Shown: positions 1 to 10,664, numbered from the stretch's first letter. The stretch is 64,000 nt of DNA from Salmonella bongori NCTC 12419 (GCF_000252995.1 NC_015761.1:2852001-2916000), one strand, 5' to 3'. Notes: a model not told the origin generated them from the sequence alone. A program made the numbers and translations.

Positions 1-2356
1 TTTCTTCAGCGTGACTGAGATCCAGTACGGCTTCGTAAGAGTGCCTGTCGTGATAAAAGGCCTGATCCTGCACACGAAAATGCGTGATAAAAGGTAGCCA
101 GACCAGCGGATATTCCAGACCTTTCGATTTATGAATGGTAACGATTTGCACCAGATGCTTGTCGCTTTCCAGGCGCAGCTGCTGGCTTGAAGCATTGCTA
201 TCGGGTTCAAGAATATGTTGCGCCAGCCAGCGCACCAGTGCATGTTCGCTTTCCAGTTGCGAACCGGCTTCCTGCAACAGTTCACTGATATGCAGAATAT
301 CCGTCAACCGACGCTCGCCTCCCGCCGTCGCCAGCAGATTTTCAGCAATATTGCGCGCCGACATTAGCGCGCGCAGCATAGGCATCACACCGCGTTTATG
401 CCAGATCTGCCGGTAGCCATCAAACTCTTCGACGACGGCATCCCATGCATTTTCATCATTATTAAGCGTTTCAATATCCAGAGCGGTTAGCCCCATCATC
501 GATGTCGCCAGAGCGCTACGCAGCGTATTCTCGCGTTCAGGCGCCATCACTGCCTGTAATACCCATAGCATTTCCTGAGCTTCAAGCGTTTCGAACACAC
601 TGTCGCGGTTAGAAAGATAGACGGAGGGGATAGCCAGTAATGTCAGCGCATCCCGTATCAGAGCGGCTTCCCGTCTGCTGCGCACCAGTACGCTGATATC
701 CGAGGCGCGAACAGGCTGCGATGAATCGCCCTTCATCAGCAGCGCGTCGCCCGTTTGTCCGGCGCGCAACCAGTCGCGAATCTGCGTGGCGCATACCTGC
801 GCCATATAGCTTTGGTAGTCGCCCGAACCACAGCTTTCCCCCTCCATCAGCCACAGGGTCATTGCAGGCTGAAGAGCGCCATCCACCTTAAATTGCAGCG
901 ACTGGTTTCCTGGCGCAAACTTTACCGGATTGAAGGGAATGTCGCGAAACATAAAGGCGTCGTCCATTTGACTGAACAGCTTGTTAACGCTATTCACCAT
1001 TCCCGGCGCGGAGCGCCAGTTCGTGTCGAGCGTATAGTGCGCGCTCACTTCGCTACGGGCCTTCATGTAGGTAAAGATATCCGCGCCGCGAAACGCGTAA
1101 ATCGCTTGTTTAGGATCGCCGATAAGTAATAGTGCCGTATCGGGCTGATGGTGCCAGACGCGGCGAAAAATACGATATTGTTGTGGATCGGTATCCTGAA
1201 ATTCGTCGATCATCGCCACCGGGAAACGGGCACGAATCGCCGCTGCCAGCGCTTCGCCGCTTTCACTACGCAGCGCCGCATCTAAACGGCTGAGCATATC
1301 GTCAAATCCCAACTCGCCGCGCCGCCGTTTTTCCTGAGCCACCGTTTCCCGGATTTCCGAGAGCGCTCTGGTAAGGACCAGATCTTTGATCGATAGTGGT
1401 TCGCCCAGCAGGTTATCAATCGCGACAAACAAGGGGTGCCGGGGCGTCACGCCACCCGCTTTGGTACGCTCAGCTAAAAAACGCTGTGAAAATTTTCCCA
1501 ACGCTTCAGGTAATTGATAGTTTTTTGTCTCTTCTTGCGACCACGTGGTAATTTTTTCGATCCATTTAGCCTGATTACCACGGTTGAATTTTCTGCGATC
1601 GATCCCGGATGATTCGAGCAGTGCTTCCAGCTCACTAACTGCCTCACGCCACTGTTGCTTTACCTGGTTGATGCGCGCCAGGATCTGCTCATGACGCGAT
1701 GCCAGCGTCTCCTCCTGCGATGGCGGCGCTTTAATAACCGGTGCTTCGCCCTGCAGATAGCGATCAATCTCTTTTAATAGCGCGTTCGGCCCTTTCCACG
1801 CGTCAAAAACCACCTGCGCAATGTCACGTGGCAACGGATAACAATGACGACGCCAGAAATCAGCGCAGGCCTGATAGCGCAACAGAGATTCGTCTTCAAT
1901 AAGCTGTTGCTCAAACAACATGCCGGATTCAAAGGCGTTCAGGCTGAGCATACGTTGGCAAAAGCCGTGGATGGTAAAGACCGCCGCTTCGTCCATTTGT
2001 CGTTCAGCCAGTAATAACCATTGTGCGGCCTGCTTTTTGTCGTTAATTTCCGCCAGCAAACTGGCGTACAGCGGATTATCCGTACTCTCCCGCAGGCAAG
2101 CGATACGCAGCTCATGGATATTGCTGCGGATTCGCCCACGTAGCTCTTCGGTAGCAGCCTCCGTAAAAGTGACCACCAACAGCTCTTCAACGGTTAGCGG
2201 ACGGGGAAATGCAGCCGCTCCGCCAAGACCAAGCAGTAGACGCAAATATAGCGCAGCGATAGTAAACGTTTTGCCTGTGCCTGCTGACGCTTCAATCAGA
2301 CGCTCGCCCGTAAGGGGTAAGCGTAGAGGATCAAGGGCCTCGGCGACATCATTCAT
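1..2356 (-). CDS. recB: RecB, exonuclease V beta subunit (3' part cut off by window edge)
   Basis: RecB is the 3'-5' helicase and nuclease subunit of RecBCD, which processes double-strand ends for recombination. The frame is open from the ATG at 2356 to the left edge, about 785 of the usual 1180 or so residues. It starts MNDVAEALDPLRLP and has a Walker A motif (SAGTGKT, residues 24-30) and the UvrD-type motif II DEFQDT near residue 384. The C-terminal nuclease domain lies outside the window. The start overlaps the ptrA stop by 8 bases (ATGAATGA), so translation is probably coupled. Gene order recC-ptrA-recB matches E. coli. Confidence 0.97.
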   Translation of the reverse strand, partial: MNDVAEALDPLRLPLTGERLIEASAGTGKTFTIAALYLRLLLGLGGAAAFPRPLTVEELLVVTFTEAATEELRGRIRSNIHELRIACLRESTDNPLYASLLAEINDKKQAAQWLLLAERQMDEAAVFTIHGFCQRMLSLNAFESGMLFEQQLIEDESLLRYQACADFWRRHCYPLPRDIAQVVFDAWKGPNALLKEIDRYLQGEAPVIKAPPSQEETLASRHEQILARINQVKQQWREAVSELEALLESSGIDRRKFNRGNQAKWIEKITTWSQEETKNYQLPEALGKFSQRFLAERTKAGGVTPRHPLFVAIDNLLGEPLSIKDLVLTRALSEIRETVAQEKRRRGELGFDDMLSRLDAALRSESGEALAAAIRARFPVAMIDEFQDTDPQQYRIFRRVWHHQPDTALLLIGDPKQAIYAFRGADIFTYMKARSEVSAHYTLDTNWRSAPGMVNSVNKLFSQMDDAFMFRDIPFNPVKFAPGNQSLQFKVDGALQPAMTLWLMEGESCGSGDYQSYMAQVCATQIRDWLRAGQTGDALLMKGDSSQPVRASDISVLVRSRREAALIRDALTLLAIPSVYLSNRDSVFETLEAQEMLWVLQAVMAPERENTLRSALATSMMGLTALDIETLNNDENAWDAVVEEFDGYRQIWHKRGVMPMLRALMSARNIAENLLATAGGERRLTDILHISELLQEAGSQLESEHALVRWLAQHILEPDSNASSQQLRLESDKHLVQIVTIHKSKGLEYPLVWLPFITHFRVQDQAFYHDRHSYEAVLDLSHAEE

Positions 2357-5237
2357 TCTTTTCGCTCATGAGAGGTAAAGTTTGTTGCAATGCGCTGACG
2401 TCATCCCACACTTTCCAGCCTGTCGGATGCACGTATTCTGCTTTCCCGTTTTGGCTACCGGAAATCTGTGACAATATTGCCATGCCCTGCGGCTCCACCA
2501 CCGCCTGATGGAAAAAGTCAGCAAGTTTTTGCGGCGTCAGCAGTTTAATCTGGGCTATGATTTTATCACGCGAGTCGAAGCGCATATTACCCCGATCGAA
2601 ATCTTTGCTTAACCGGGATGCTTCTTCACCCAGTGTCTGCGGCGCCTGGCGCATTTGCGTAATGATCGCCTGCTGAATTTGTTTGAATTCTTCTGCCTTC
2701 ATCGCTCGCAGCTTCGCCTCGGCGTCAGGGAAAAATGCCTGATAACGTTGCCACAGATAAGAAGGCTGTTTGTCGTTGCTCTGTAGCAGGAAGCCCATTC
2801 CCCATTGGCGACCTACGCTCATTGGAAAAGCAAAGACGGCGTATCCCAGTTGCTCTTCGGTTCGTAGCTGATTGTAAAACCACGGTTGCACAATCTGACC
2901 TGCCATCGCGCTATAGGCCGCGCTGGCGTATTCATCGTAACCGACCGGGACAAAGACCGCTGCCAGCGCGGAGTCGGTGCTACTGCCCGCTTTTTCAAAT
3001 ATCACCGACTGTTTTTTCTCAACCAGCACTTCTTTATTGCGACACCACGCCGCTCCGTTCGTCGCAAGTTGTTTTTGAACATCCTGCGCCAGCGAAATTG
3101 CCTGGGCCTCACTCATATTACCAATAACCAAAAACTCCGGGCGTGCGCCTGTTTTTAAGGTATTACGGTAGGCCAGCACCTCTTTCAATGTAATGGACGG
3201 CAGCAAAGCACGACGCTCATTACGGGAAAAATAAGGCACTTGCGAAATCATTTGCACCGGCATAATCGCCTGTTCGTAGGCTTTTCCCTTCTCCGCAGAA
3301 TCCATCATCTGCGTATACCATGACTTCGCCTGCGCCAGCTGTTCTTCGGTAGCGTCGTAGCTGAAATACCCCTCCAGCAACGCCTGGAAAAGTTGCGGCA
3401 AACGCTGGGTATAACCATCCGCATTGACCATGAGTCCATTGTTGGCGTTGGTAGAAAAGCTAATACCGCCTACTGCCGCCTGGTTGCTGAGCTGATCGAG
3501 CGCCATTCCCGCCAGATAATCATTGAGAGCAAACAGCACCTGATTTCGGGCGCTGTCCATGGCCTGCGGGTTACGTAATACCATGCTCACGTCAGCTTTT
3601 GGCTCGCTGGCGAAATAACGGCTTGGCGCATAAACCACGCGTAAATTCGGTTTATCGACAATCAGCTCTGGCCGCTCGTAAGTTTTATAATTCTTAATAA
3701 GCGTAAAATCATTGGGAATATAAGGGTTTAATTCCGGCAAAGACAACGCAATGCCCTGCGCTTTTTGTCGCCAGTTTTTCAACGTCTGTTCGCTAATTTT
3801 ATCGACCTGGTAAGGCGCATCGACAAAATAGGCCATCTTATTATGCGGTTCCTGGGGACTGATATACCAGATACGTGCATTCTGCGGCGTCATCATCGCC
3901 AGACGGTTTTCGATAGCGGCAGGATCGTAACGATCGGCGATATTTACCGCATCCAACGTATGCGCTACCGGGACGCGAATCATGGTGTCCGCCAGCCATT
4001 CGACATAATCCATATCGCGGGTAATAGAGGGGTAACGGAAGTCAAGATCCAGCACATGCGCCAGTTCATCAAAATAACGTTTATCTATCCCTTTCTCACG
4101 TAACATATTGAGATAGCTAAAGATAGCTGCGACCACTTCATCACGATGGGCCAGGCCTTTATCGGTCAGTGTTGCCGAAATGGCAAACACACCGCTATTG
4201 CCATTAACAATCGGATCGGAATTCGCGCTAATGCCTTCAACCAGCCCCTGTTTTTGCAACCAGTCAGAGAGCGTCCCCGGGCTACGATTGCCAATCAGGT
4301 AAGAGATCAGTTCATCAGTCTTGCTACGAAACTGCGCGCTATTATTATCAATCCGAAACTCTACGCGCAGTACTTTACGCGGTAACGCCGGCACATAATG
4401 AATAATAATGCCCTTTTGCGCATCGGTAACAACGGGGATAGTGATTTCTGGCTTTTTAATCTGCCTGTTCGGCACACGCCCATAGGTTTCTGCAGCTATA
4501 CGCGCCAGTTCTGGCAAGGGTTTATTACTGTAAATCACCGCTTTCATTAGATTGGCTGAATAGTATTTTTTATGAAAAGCGATCAGTGCCTGTTGCACCG
4601 GATTTCCCGGTTTGTCGCTTAGCGTCTCCAGATTGCCGCCGGAAAAGCGCGAGCCTGGATGCGCCGGGTTGATGGTTTCGGCACTTATCTGCGCCATGCG
4701 CATACCGTCGCGGGTACGCGCCATCGTCAGTTCGGCATTCACCGCATTTCGTTCGCGTTCGGCGTACTTTTTCTCCAGCAACGGCGCGGCAATGGCATCG
4801 GCCAGGCGATCCACGGCGCCTGGAAGCGCGTCGTTTTCCACCTCCAGGTAGAAGGCCGTTCGATAAGGCGCAGTGCTGGCGTTATGGCTACCGCCATGTC
4901 TTTTAAGGTATTCGGCAAGGTTATCAGCCTGCGGATATTTTTTGGACCCCATCAGGCACATATGCTCAAGGTAATGTGCAAGCCCCTGATGCGCATCAGG
5001 ATCTTCAAGGGATCCCACAGGCACCACTAAAGCGGAAAGCGACTTTACTGCCTGCGGATCGGATACCAGCAATACCACCATGCCATTATCAAGACGTACC
5101 GCCTGATACTGCCGGGTATCTTTCTCGCTTTTACGAATAGTTTCTTTCAGCGGCTGCCAACCGATATCCGCCTGAACTACGGGTCCCCAGAGGGCGACTA
5201 ACAACAATAATGTTTTAAACCAGATGCTGCGGGGCAT
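2349..5237 (-). CDS. ptrA: Protease III (pitrilysin), periplasmic zinc metalloprotease
   Basis: This is a 962-residue M16-family endopeptidase that degrades small peptides in the periplasm. The sequence has a signal peptide ending at about residue 23 (VVQA, then DIGW). The inverted zinc motif HYLEH is at residues 88-92, and a downstream acidic stretch (NAVNAEL) supplies the third zinc ligand expected near residue 169. Length matches the E. coli protein. It lies between recC and recB although it has no known part in recombination; its stop overlaps the recB start, so it looks co-transcribed with recB. Confidence 0.97.
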   Translation of the reverse strand: MPRSIWFKTLLLLVALWGPVVQADIGWQPLKETIRKSEKDTRQYQAVRLDNGMVVLLVSDPQAVKSLSALVVPVGSLEDPDAHQGLAHYLEHMCLMGSKKYPQADNLAEYLKRHGGSHNASTAPYRTAFYLEVENDALPGAVDRLADAIAAPLLEKKYAERERNAVNAELTMARTRDGMRMAQISAETINPAHPGSRFSGGNLETLSDKPGNPVQQALIAFHKKYYSANLMKAVIYSNKPLPELARIAAETYGRVPNRQIKKPEITIPVVTDAQKGIIIHYVPALPRKVLRVEFRIDNNSAQFRSKTDELISYLIGNRSPGTLSDWLQKQGLVEGISANSDPIVNGNSGVFAISATLTDKGLAHRDEVVAAIFSYLNMLREKGIDKRYFDELAHVLDLDFRYPSITRDMDYVEWLADTMIRVPVAHTLDAVNIADRYDPAAIENRLAMMTPQNARIWYISPQEPHNKMAYFVDAPYQVDKISEQTLKNWRQKAQGIALSLPELNPYIPNDFTLIKNYKTYERPELIVDKPNLRVVYAPSRYFASEPKADVSMVLRNPQAMDSARNQVLFALNDYLAGMALDQLSNQAAVGGISFSTNANNGLMVNADGYTQRLPQLFQALLEGYFSYDATEEQLAQAKSWYTQMMDSAEKGKAYEQAIMPVQMISQVPYFSRNERRALLPSITLKEVLAYRNTLKTGARPEFLVIGNMSEAQAISLAQDVQKQLATNGAAWCRNKEVLVEKKQSVIFEKAGSSTDSALAAVFVPVGYDEYASAAYSAMAGQIVQPWFYNQLRTEEQLGYAVFAFPMSVGRQWGMGFLLQSNDKQPSYLWQRYQAFFPDAEAKLRAMKAEEFKQIQQAIITQMRQAPQTLGEEASRLSKDFDRGNMRFDSRDKIIAQIKLLTPQKLADFFHQAVVEPQGMAILSQISGSQNGKAEYVHPTGWKVWDDVSALQQTLPLMSEKNE

Positions 5238-5409
5238 TCACGAACCTCATCATTAACTTTTTCCCGTCCCTGTTTAAGGGTAAACAAAGCGTCGACCTGA
5301 GCAAAACGGGATATTGTGCTGAACCAGGCAGCATCTTTTTATCAGTAATCAGCCCGTGGCGAAGAGCGCATCATAGACGAAGCCTTTTTGTTGCGCAATT
5401 TTCATACTA

Positions 5410-8400
5410 TCAACGCGACTGATTAAAACGAAACAGCGGTAACAGGTAATGCCGGGACTGCGTAATGATAGCCTGCAACGTTTCCGATTCCAGCTGACGC
5501 CAAAGACGTTGATACCAGATATCTTCGCCTTCACCGCTTACTATCATGTTGCCTTCGTAAGCCTGAAGAAACTTTGTTCTGGCCTTCTGTAGGGTGTCTT
5601 CATCCTCTAACATGACATCATTTTCAGCGTCATAACAGGCTTTTATCCATGCGCCGCCGCTTTCCGGCAGAACCAGAAGCGGAGAAGACATGCCCTCCCG
5701 GTAGCCGTCAATCATCTGCGCCAGGTAAACCATTGCCTGCGCTTTATCCAGGGGCGGAAATCGCCACTCTCCCTCCTTGCGCAAAAACAGACGGCTTTCA
5801 CCGCGACCGCCACAGGCACAATAGACAAGGTGTTCCAGCCAAAGTTGCACGCCTTGCGCAACGCTGAGTAAAGAGGGACGCCAGCGCAATAACCCATCAT
5901 CCTGAACCTGAGGTAGCCAGCCAGTTAGCTGAACGCCATTGCAAAGCAACTCAACTTCCAGACTTTGGCTCGGCTTACGACAGGCGATGACCCGGCTGGC
6001 CAGTTGCTGCATCTCCTGACATTGCGCATCCCAAAATATTTCACCAAAAGCACCGTAGGGGAGTTCTCCTGCCGCCCGGAAGCGGCGGAACAGACGTCCG
6101 GCGTCTTCTTCTTCAACCAATGTATTGAGCAATTGCTGGTTGAGTTGATATCGCGTCAATCCTTCTAATTCAAACGGTTCCGCATCAGGAATCTCGTTCT
6201 CTTCCGAGCGGAAATTAACCTGAAGCCGCATCTGGAAAAACGCGCGTACCGGGTGAGCCCAAAATCGCTGAAGGTTGTCCAGCGTCAGCGTTTCCGGCAT
6301 CGTAAAAGGAAGCGGCTGTATAAAGTCGCTATGGGCTTTTCCCGACTGACTCGCCGCAGGCAGCCACTCTCTGGCGTAGCTTTGCTGTTCGCCAGGTTGG
6401 TAATTTTGCGCATCAAAAGGCATACGGGTGTGCAGACACGTAATATGCGCTTTAACACGTGCGTCACTCTCATCGCAGGTCAACATTTCGTCGCCCGGTA
6501 AATAGTGGCTTTGCCCGATGTAATCCACCAACTCCTGCACCAGTACGGAGGGAAAACGTTCGCTATTGTCCTGAATAGAGCGCCCAATGTAGCTGATATA
6601 AAGCGTCTGCTGCGCCGACATTAACGCTTCCAGAAACAGATAGCGGTCATCATCGCGACGGCTACGGTCCCCGCGCATCGGCTTCTGGCTCATCAGGTCA
6701 AAACCCAACGGCGCAAGCTGGCGCGGGTATACACCGTCGTTCATTCCCAGCAGGCAAACAACTCTGAACGGAATGGAGCGCATCGGCATAAGCGTACAAA
6801 TGTTGATAGGGCCTGCCAGGAAACGCTGACTAATACGCTCCTGATCCAGACGCTGCGCCAGTTCGTCCCGCAGCAGCGAAATCGGGACCGCGTCGCCATA
6901 TTCCGCCGCGACGCCTTCGGCGATAATGGCCTGCCACTGCTGTTCAATCAATGTCATTGCCGCTTCCGTGTCCGCATCGGGCAGGAAGAAATCATTAAGC
7001 ATATCGCGACAAACGGGCAGCCACTCTTCCAACGGCCTTTCCTGTGCCAGACCGCGCCGCCAGATATTAAGCTGCATCAGCAGCGAAGCCAGATGGCCGA
7101 CCAGTTCAGCAATCAGACCGCTGGATTCGTCATAAGGCAGGACAGACTGCCACTCGCCCTGGGCGCTTTCCATGGCATACCCCAATAGCATACGCGTCAG
7201 GCCAAATTGCCATGTATGCTGCCCCGTGGCAGGAAGCTCCAGCTCGCGTACATTGTCATCGTCAATTCCCCAGCGAATGCCTGACTCATTGACCCACAAG
7301 CGCAAATAACGTAGTCCTTCTTCGTTGATCATAAAACGGGCAGCCAATACCGGCACGTCTAACAATGCTAAAACATCTTCGGAAACAAAGCGGCTGTCCG
7401 GCAACGAAAGCAGACTGATAAACGCCTGTAACACCGGATGTGACTGACGCGCCCGCCGGTCGGAAATGGCATAAGGCAGATATCGCTCCGTCGGCGCGCT
7501 ACCAAATACCGCCTGGATAAAGGGGCTATAGCTGTCAATATCAGCTACCATTACGATAATGTCGCGCGGCGTCAGCGTCGGGTCGGCCTCCAGCATCGCC
7601 AGCAGGCGATCGTGCAATATTTCCACTTCGCGTTGCGGGCTGTGACAAACGTGAAAAGAGAGACTGCTATCCCGGGGATCAAGCAGACGTTTATTATCGC
7701 TGCGCGAATACTCTTCAAGACTGACTCCCGCCACCGCATGGCTTTCCAGTTCAAGAATATCTGCCTGAATCCGATGCAAAAGATTATCTGGCGTAATATC
7801 GACAAACGCATCCAGCTCCTGGCTGTTTTCCAGTTCAGATAGCAGGTAGATATAGTCTCGCCCCAGCTTTCCCCATGAAGCCAGTAGCGGATTACCGATA
7901 TCCTGCTCGCCGTCACTGTTAAATAAGGCTTCCGGATTCTGGTTTTCACGGAACAAAGGTAAATGGCGGTCTTCAAAACTGTGACGGCGCTGGCGAGCCA
8001 TCAATTTTGCCAGCCAGGCAGGATCTTTTATATCGCCCCAGTAATAGCGGCACGGGTTAGTAAAAAGTAAATGAATTTCAATATGTTTACCCAGTGCCTG
8101 TAAGGCTCTGAGATACACTGGCGGCAACGCGGAAATACCGCAAATAAAAACGCGGGACGGCAACCCCGGTGGGCAGGTTGCCGCGCTTTCCAGTTCCTGA
8201 ATAAAGCGTTGATATAGATTAGCGCGATGCCAGCGCGGCTGCCCCAGCGCGGCGGTATATTCCACCAGAGCTTTCCACAGCGGTGCCTGCCAGCTTTGTG
8301 CTTCTCCCAGGCCTTCCACGATTTTTCCCGCTTCCCATTGCGTAAGCCAGTCTGGCCGGTAAACCAGATACTGATCGAACAGGTCGGCAGCGCGTGCAGA

Positions 8401-8781
8401 AAGCTGAAAGAGTTTGCGTTTATCGGTATCGTCGGTCAGATAATGACGCAACATCACAAACTCATCCTGCGCCAGCAACTGCGGCAAAAGGGTCATCAAT
8501 TTCCAGCTCATGCTTTGCTTGCTAAAAGCGCTCTCTTTGGGTATTTCCGGCAGCACGCGGACAAACATTTCCCAGATAAAACTCGCCGGTAGCGGAAAAG
8601 CAATATTCGCTGCAATACCAAATTTTTGAGAAAGGGTCATCTGCAGCCACTGTGCCATACCGGTGCTTTGGACCAGAATCATCTCCGGTTCAAAGGGATC
8701 ATCCAGCCGCTCGCGTTCGACGATGAACTCCATCAACGCTTCCAGCACATCCAGGCGATTGGAGTGGTAGACCCTTAACAT
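5410..8781 (-). CDS. recC: RecC, exonuclease V gamma subunit
   Basis: RecC is the subunit of RecBCD that splits the strands and recognises Chi. At 1123 residues it matches the E. coli protein in length. It begins MLRVYHSNRLDVLEALMEF, and the N-terminal region keeps the helicase-like fold residues (QSTGMAQWLQ), although RecC has lost ATPase activity. It follows ppdC by 15 bases, and 172 bases separate it from ptrA. No frame break is seen. Confidence 0.97.
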   Translation of the reverse strand: MLRVYHSNRLDVLEALMEFIVERERLDDPFEPEMILVQSTGMAQWLQMTLSQKFGIAANIAFPLPASFIWEMFVRVLPEIPKESAFSKQSMSWKLMTLLPQLLAQDEFVMLRHYLTDDTDKRKLFQLSARAADLFDQYLVYRPDWLTQWEAGKIVEGLGEAQSWQAPLWKALVEYTAALGQPRWHRANLYQRFIQELESAATCPPGLPSRVFICGISALPPVYLRALQALGKHIEIHLLFTNPCRYYWGDIKDPAWLAKLMARQRRHSFEDRHLPLFRENQNPEALFNSDGEQDIGNPLLASWGKLGRDYIYLLSELENSQELDAFVDITPDNLLHRIQADILELESHAVAGVSLEEYSRSDNKRLLDPRDSSLSFHVCHSPQREVEILHDRLLAMLEADPTLTPRDIIVMVADIDSYSPFIQAVFGSAPTERYLPYAISDRRARQSHPVLQAFISLLSLPDSRFVSEDVLALLDVPVLAARFMINEEGLRYLRLWVNESGIRWGIDDDNVRELELPATGQHTWQFGLTRMLLGYAMESAQGEWQSVLPYDESSGLIAELVGHLASLLMQLNIWRRGLAQERPLEEWLPVCRDMLNDFFLPDADTEAAMTLIEQQWQAIIAEGVAAEYGDAVPISLLRDELAQRLDQERISQRFLAGPINICTLMPMRSIPFRVVCLLGMNDGVYPRQLAPLGFDLMSQKPMRGDRSRRDDDRYLFLEALMSAQQTLYISYIGRSIQDNSERFPSVLVQELVDYIGQSHYLPGDEMLTCDESDARVKAHITCLHTRMPFDAQNYQPGEQQSYAREWLPAASQSGKAHSDFIQPLPFTMPETLTLDNLQRFWAHPVRAFFQMRLQVNFRSEENEIPDAEPFELEGLTRYQLNQQLLNTLVEEEDAGRLFRRFRAAGELPYGAFGEIFWDAQCQEMQQLASRVIACRKPSQSLEVELLCNGVQLTGWLPQVQDDGLLRWRPSLLSVAQGVQLWLEHLVYCACGGRGESRLFLRKEGEWRFPPLDKAQAMVYLAQMIDGYREGMSSPLLVLPESGGAWIKACYDAENDVMLEDEDTLQKARTKFLQAYEGNMIVSGEGEDIWYQRLWRQLESETLQAIITQSRHYLLPLFRFNQSR

Positions 8782-8796
8782 AAATACTCCTGACGA

Positions 8797-9117
8797 CTAA
8801 CGATTTGGACAATGCAAGCGCGTCATCTGCCCTTGCCTGCCAGAGGGTGAAACCATCGTGACGCTGATGCTGACACATCCCGATTGCGTTGTCTGCATTC
8901 GGCTGGCCTTCCAACCGTCGGCAGGCGAAAATGAATACAGCGCCGTTTGTTGCCACGCCTGCCGCCAGATGTGAAGATACTGGTGTCGTAGTGTAAAACT
9001 GTTCATTAATACCCGCTGATAACCTGACAACGCGGTGATGATTATTACCATCAGAACCATCGCCACCAGAACTTCGGGTAGGCTAAACCCGCGCTGTAAA
9101 TTCAGGGGACGCGACAT
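8797..9117 (-). CDS. ppdC: Prepilin-type N-cleaved protein PpdC
   Basis: This is a small type IV prepilin-like protein of 106 residues, presumably a minor pseudopilin inserted in the inner membrane. It shows the class III leader junction RGFSLPEVLVAMVLMV: G before the F, and E five residues into the mature part, followed by a hydrophobic helix. I place the start at the ATG at 9117 (MSRPLNLQRG) because AGAGGTGG lies just upstream; the frame stays open further up, but only from a TTG. The start overlaps the end of ygdB by 16 bases. It is the last gene of the ppdA-ppdB-ygdB-ppdC run and is close to recC. Confidence 0.9.
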   Translation of the reverse strand: MSRPLNLQRGFSLPEVLVAMVLMVIIITALSGYQRVLMNSFTLRHQYLHIWRQAWQQTALYSFSPADGWKASRMQTTQSGCVSISVTMVSPSGRQGQMTRLHCPNR

Positions 9118-9509
9118 AACGCCACCTCTTTTAACGGACAAAAATCACTCCAGCCGTGGGAAGAAAAAACAATTTCCCCCTGAATCACATCGCCCAGACG
9201 CCATAACGACATACCGTCATCTTGCGCTATCATCATCACTTTATCCCCCGGCAACACCCGCAAACAGACTCGCGTCGCCGAAGAGGAAGAATGCCGGCAT
9301 TCCATTTCAACTAAGCCCGACCATCGTTGCCCTCGCCCCCATTCCAGTGCCGACTGTACGCGCGCCTGGCGTTGTAAAGCCAGGCTCTGCATCGCTACGC
9401 GGGAGGCATAGCTGGCCTGCTGCTGATTCACACCCTGCAATAGCAGACTGCCCAGAATCAGTATTAAAAGCGCCAGCATTAGCGAAGAGGCACCACGCTC
9501 CCGATTCAC
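9102..9509 (-). CDS. ygdB: YgdB, pseudopilin-operon protein (DUF2509 type)
   Basis: This is a 135-residue protein with an N-terminal hydrophobic segment (SLMLALLILILGSLLLQG), similar to E. coli YgdB. It resembles the PilX-type minor pilin position in pseudopilin operons, but its role is not established. It starts with GTG at 9509, which overlaps the ppdB stop in a GTGA junction, so its translation is likely coupled to ppdB. Four cysteines in the C-terminal half could form disulfides outside the membrane. Confidence 0.88.
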   Translation of the reverse strand: MNRERGASSLMLALLILILGSLLLQGVNQQQASYASRVAMQSLALQRQARVQSALEWGRGQRWSGLVEMECRHSSSSATRVCLRVLPGDKVMMIAQDDGMSLWRLGDVIQGEIVFSSHGWSDFCPLKEVALCRVP

Positions 9510-10069
9510 AAATTAAATCCCGTTACGCTGTATTGCGCGTCAATAACAGTCTGAGGTTCAGCTTTGCTGGCACCGCGCAGATGTAGCATAAGAAGGGGAG
9601 AGAATCCGGCTATATTCCGGCGCTCAACGGTAAACGCCGTTATAACCACCGTATTGGGATCGGTCATTTTCTCCCATCCTTTACCCTGGCACGCCGTTGC
9701 TCCGCGTAATGTTTCCAGAACGTTATCTTTCACACGAAATCCGGTCCGCTCGGCCTCTTTCGCCGGTATGGTATCCCAGACACCGTTATTATTCTCGTCC
9801 CACTGAACGAGGATACATTGTCCTTGTTCAGCAATATGTAACCCTTCACCCATACAGTGACCATGACAGTAACCTGCTCGTTGTAGATACTTCGCTACGG
9901 TGTAGGTCCGCTGCCAGATCTCATCTTCCAGCGATAACGTTCGCGTGTTGTGCCAGATCTCACGCTGTAACGCCGGTAAAAATCGTGCAGATCCAAGCAG
10001 TAAAATGGAACCTATCGCCATCGCCAGCAATACCTCCAGTAGAGAGAAACCACGCATGGTTATTGACAT
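9506..10069 (-). CDS. ppdB: Prepilin-type protein PpdB
   Basis: This is a 187-residue minor pseudopilin. It has the prepilin cleavage motif RGFSLLEVLLAMAIG followed by a hydrophobic helix, and the C-terminal end SVTGFNL matches E. coli PpdB. The start ATG at 10069 overlaps the ppdA end by ten bases. A cysteine pair (YCHGHC) sits near the middle. With ppdA, ygdB and ppdC it probably primes a type II/IV-pilus-like fibre whose main pilin and secretion genes lie elsewhere. Confidence 0.92.
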   Translation of the reverse strand: MSITMRGFSLLEVLLAMAIGSILLLGSARFLPALQREIWHNTRTLSLEDEIWQRTYTVAKYLQRAGYCHGHCMGEGLHIAEQGQCILVQWDENNNGVWDTIPAKEAERTGFRVKDNVLETLRGATACQGKGWEKMTDPNTVVITAFTVERRNIAGFSPLLMLHLRGASKAEPQTVIDAQYSVTGFNL

Positions 10070-10530
10070 GCGTCTACCTCATTACGTTCACATAGCCTGA
10101 TTCGCCCCCAGGAAGAGACCACCAGACGCCACTCTCCAGCGGCGTTTTTTAGTACGATGTGTCCTGCCCATGCCGTATTGCGCAGTCCAAAGAAGGCTAA
10201 CGACGGCGTGATATCGGCGAGGGCAACATCACGCCAGCCAGGCGTAAAAACAAACGGGGAGGAAGATGCACACGAGGTGTACGCAGCGACTGAGCTAATA
10301 AAGCACCATGTGTTCCCTTCTTTGAGGACACTAATCCTATGATCCCGATTACGCCAGTTAGCGTCCTCACGTAGTTGCAGCAGGTAGTCCCGCACCTGAC
10401 ACGCGGTTTGCCACAGGCGCTGTTGCTGTTGCCAGCATTGCCAACCGTAGAGTCCTGTGGCGCTGAGAATGATAATGAGAGACATAGCGACCACCGTTTC
10501 AATGAGCGTATAACCGTGTTGTTTTTTCAT
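10060..10530 (-). CDS. ppdA: Prepilin-type protein PpdA
   Basis: This is a 156-residue GspH/FimT-like minor pseudopilin and the first gene of the pseudopilin run. It starts MKKQHGYTLIETVVAMSL, with the G/Y cleavage junction, the conserved E at +5 and a hydrophobic stretch. The body contains LAFFGLRNTAWAGHI, shared with E. coli PpdA. It lies 184 bases downstream of thyA, with a strong intrinsic terminator between them, so the pseudopilin genes likely have their own promoter in that gap. Confidence 0.92.
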   Translation of the reverse strand: MKKQHGYTLIETVVAMSLIIILSATGLYGWQCWQQQQRLWQTACQVRDYLLQLREDANWRNRDHRISVLKEGNTWCFISSVAAYTSCASSSPFVFTPGWRDVALADITPSLAFFGLRNTAWAGHIVLKNAAGEWRLVVSSWGRIRLCERNEVDACQ

Positions 10531-10664
10531 GTCGGCAGTATGCCGGGCGAGAAAAAAATAACGAGCGACTAATGCTGATTATTCGGCGCGTTACGGAAAA
10601 GAATTACGGTCTTGCAGCACGTTGCAAAATTTCAGGAAGCCGCGCCGAAGATTTATGCGAAAGG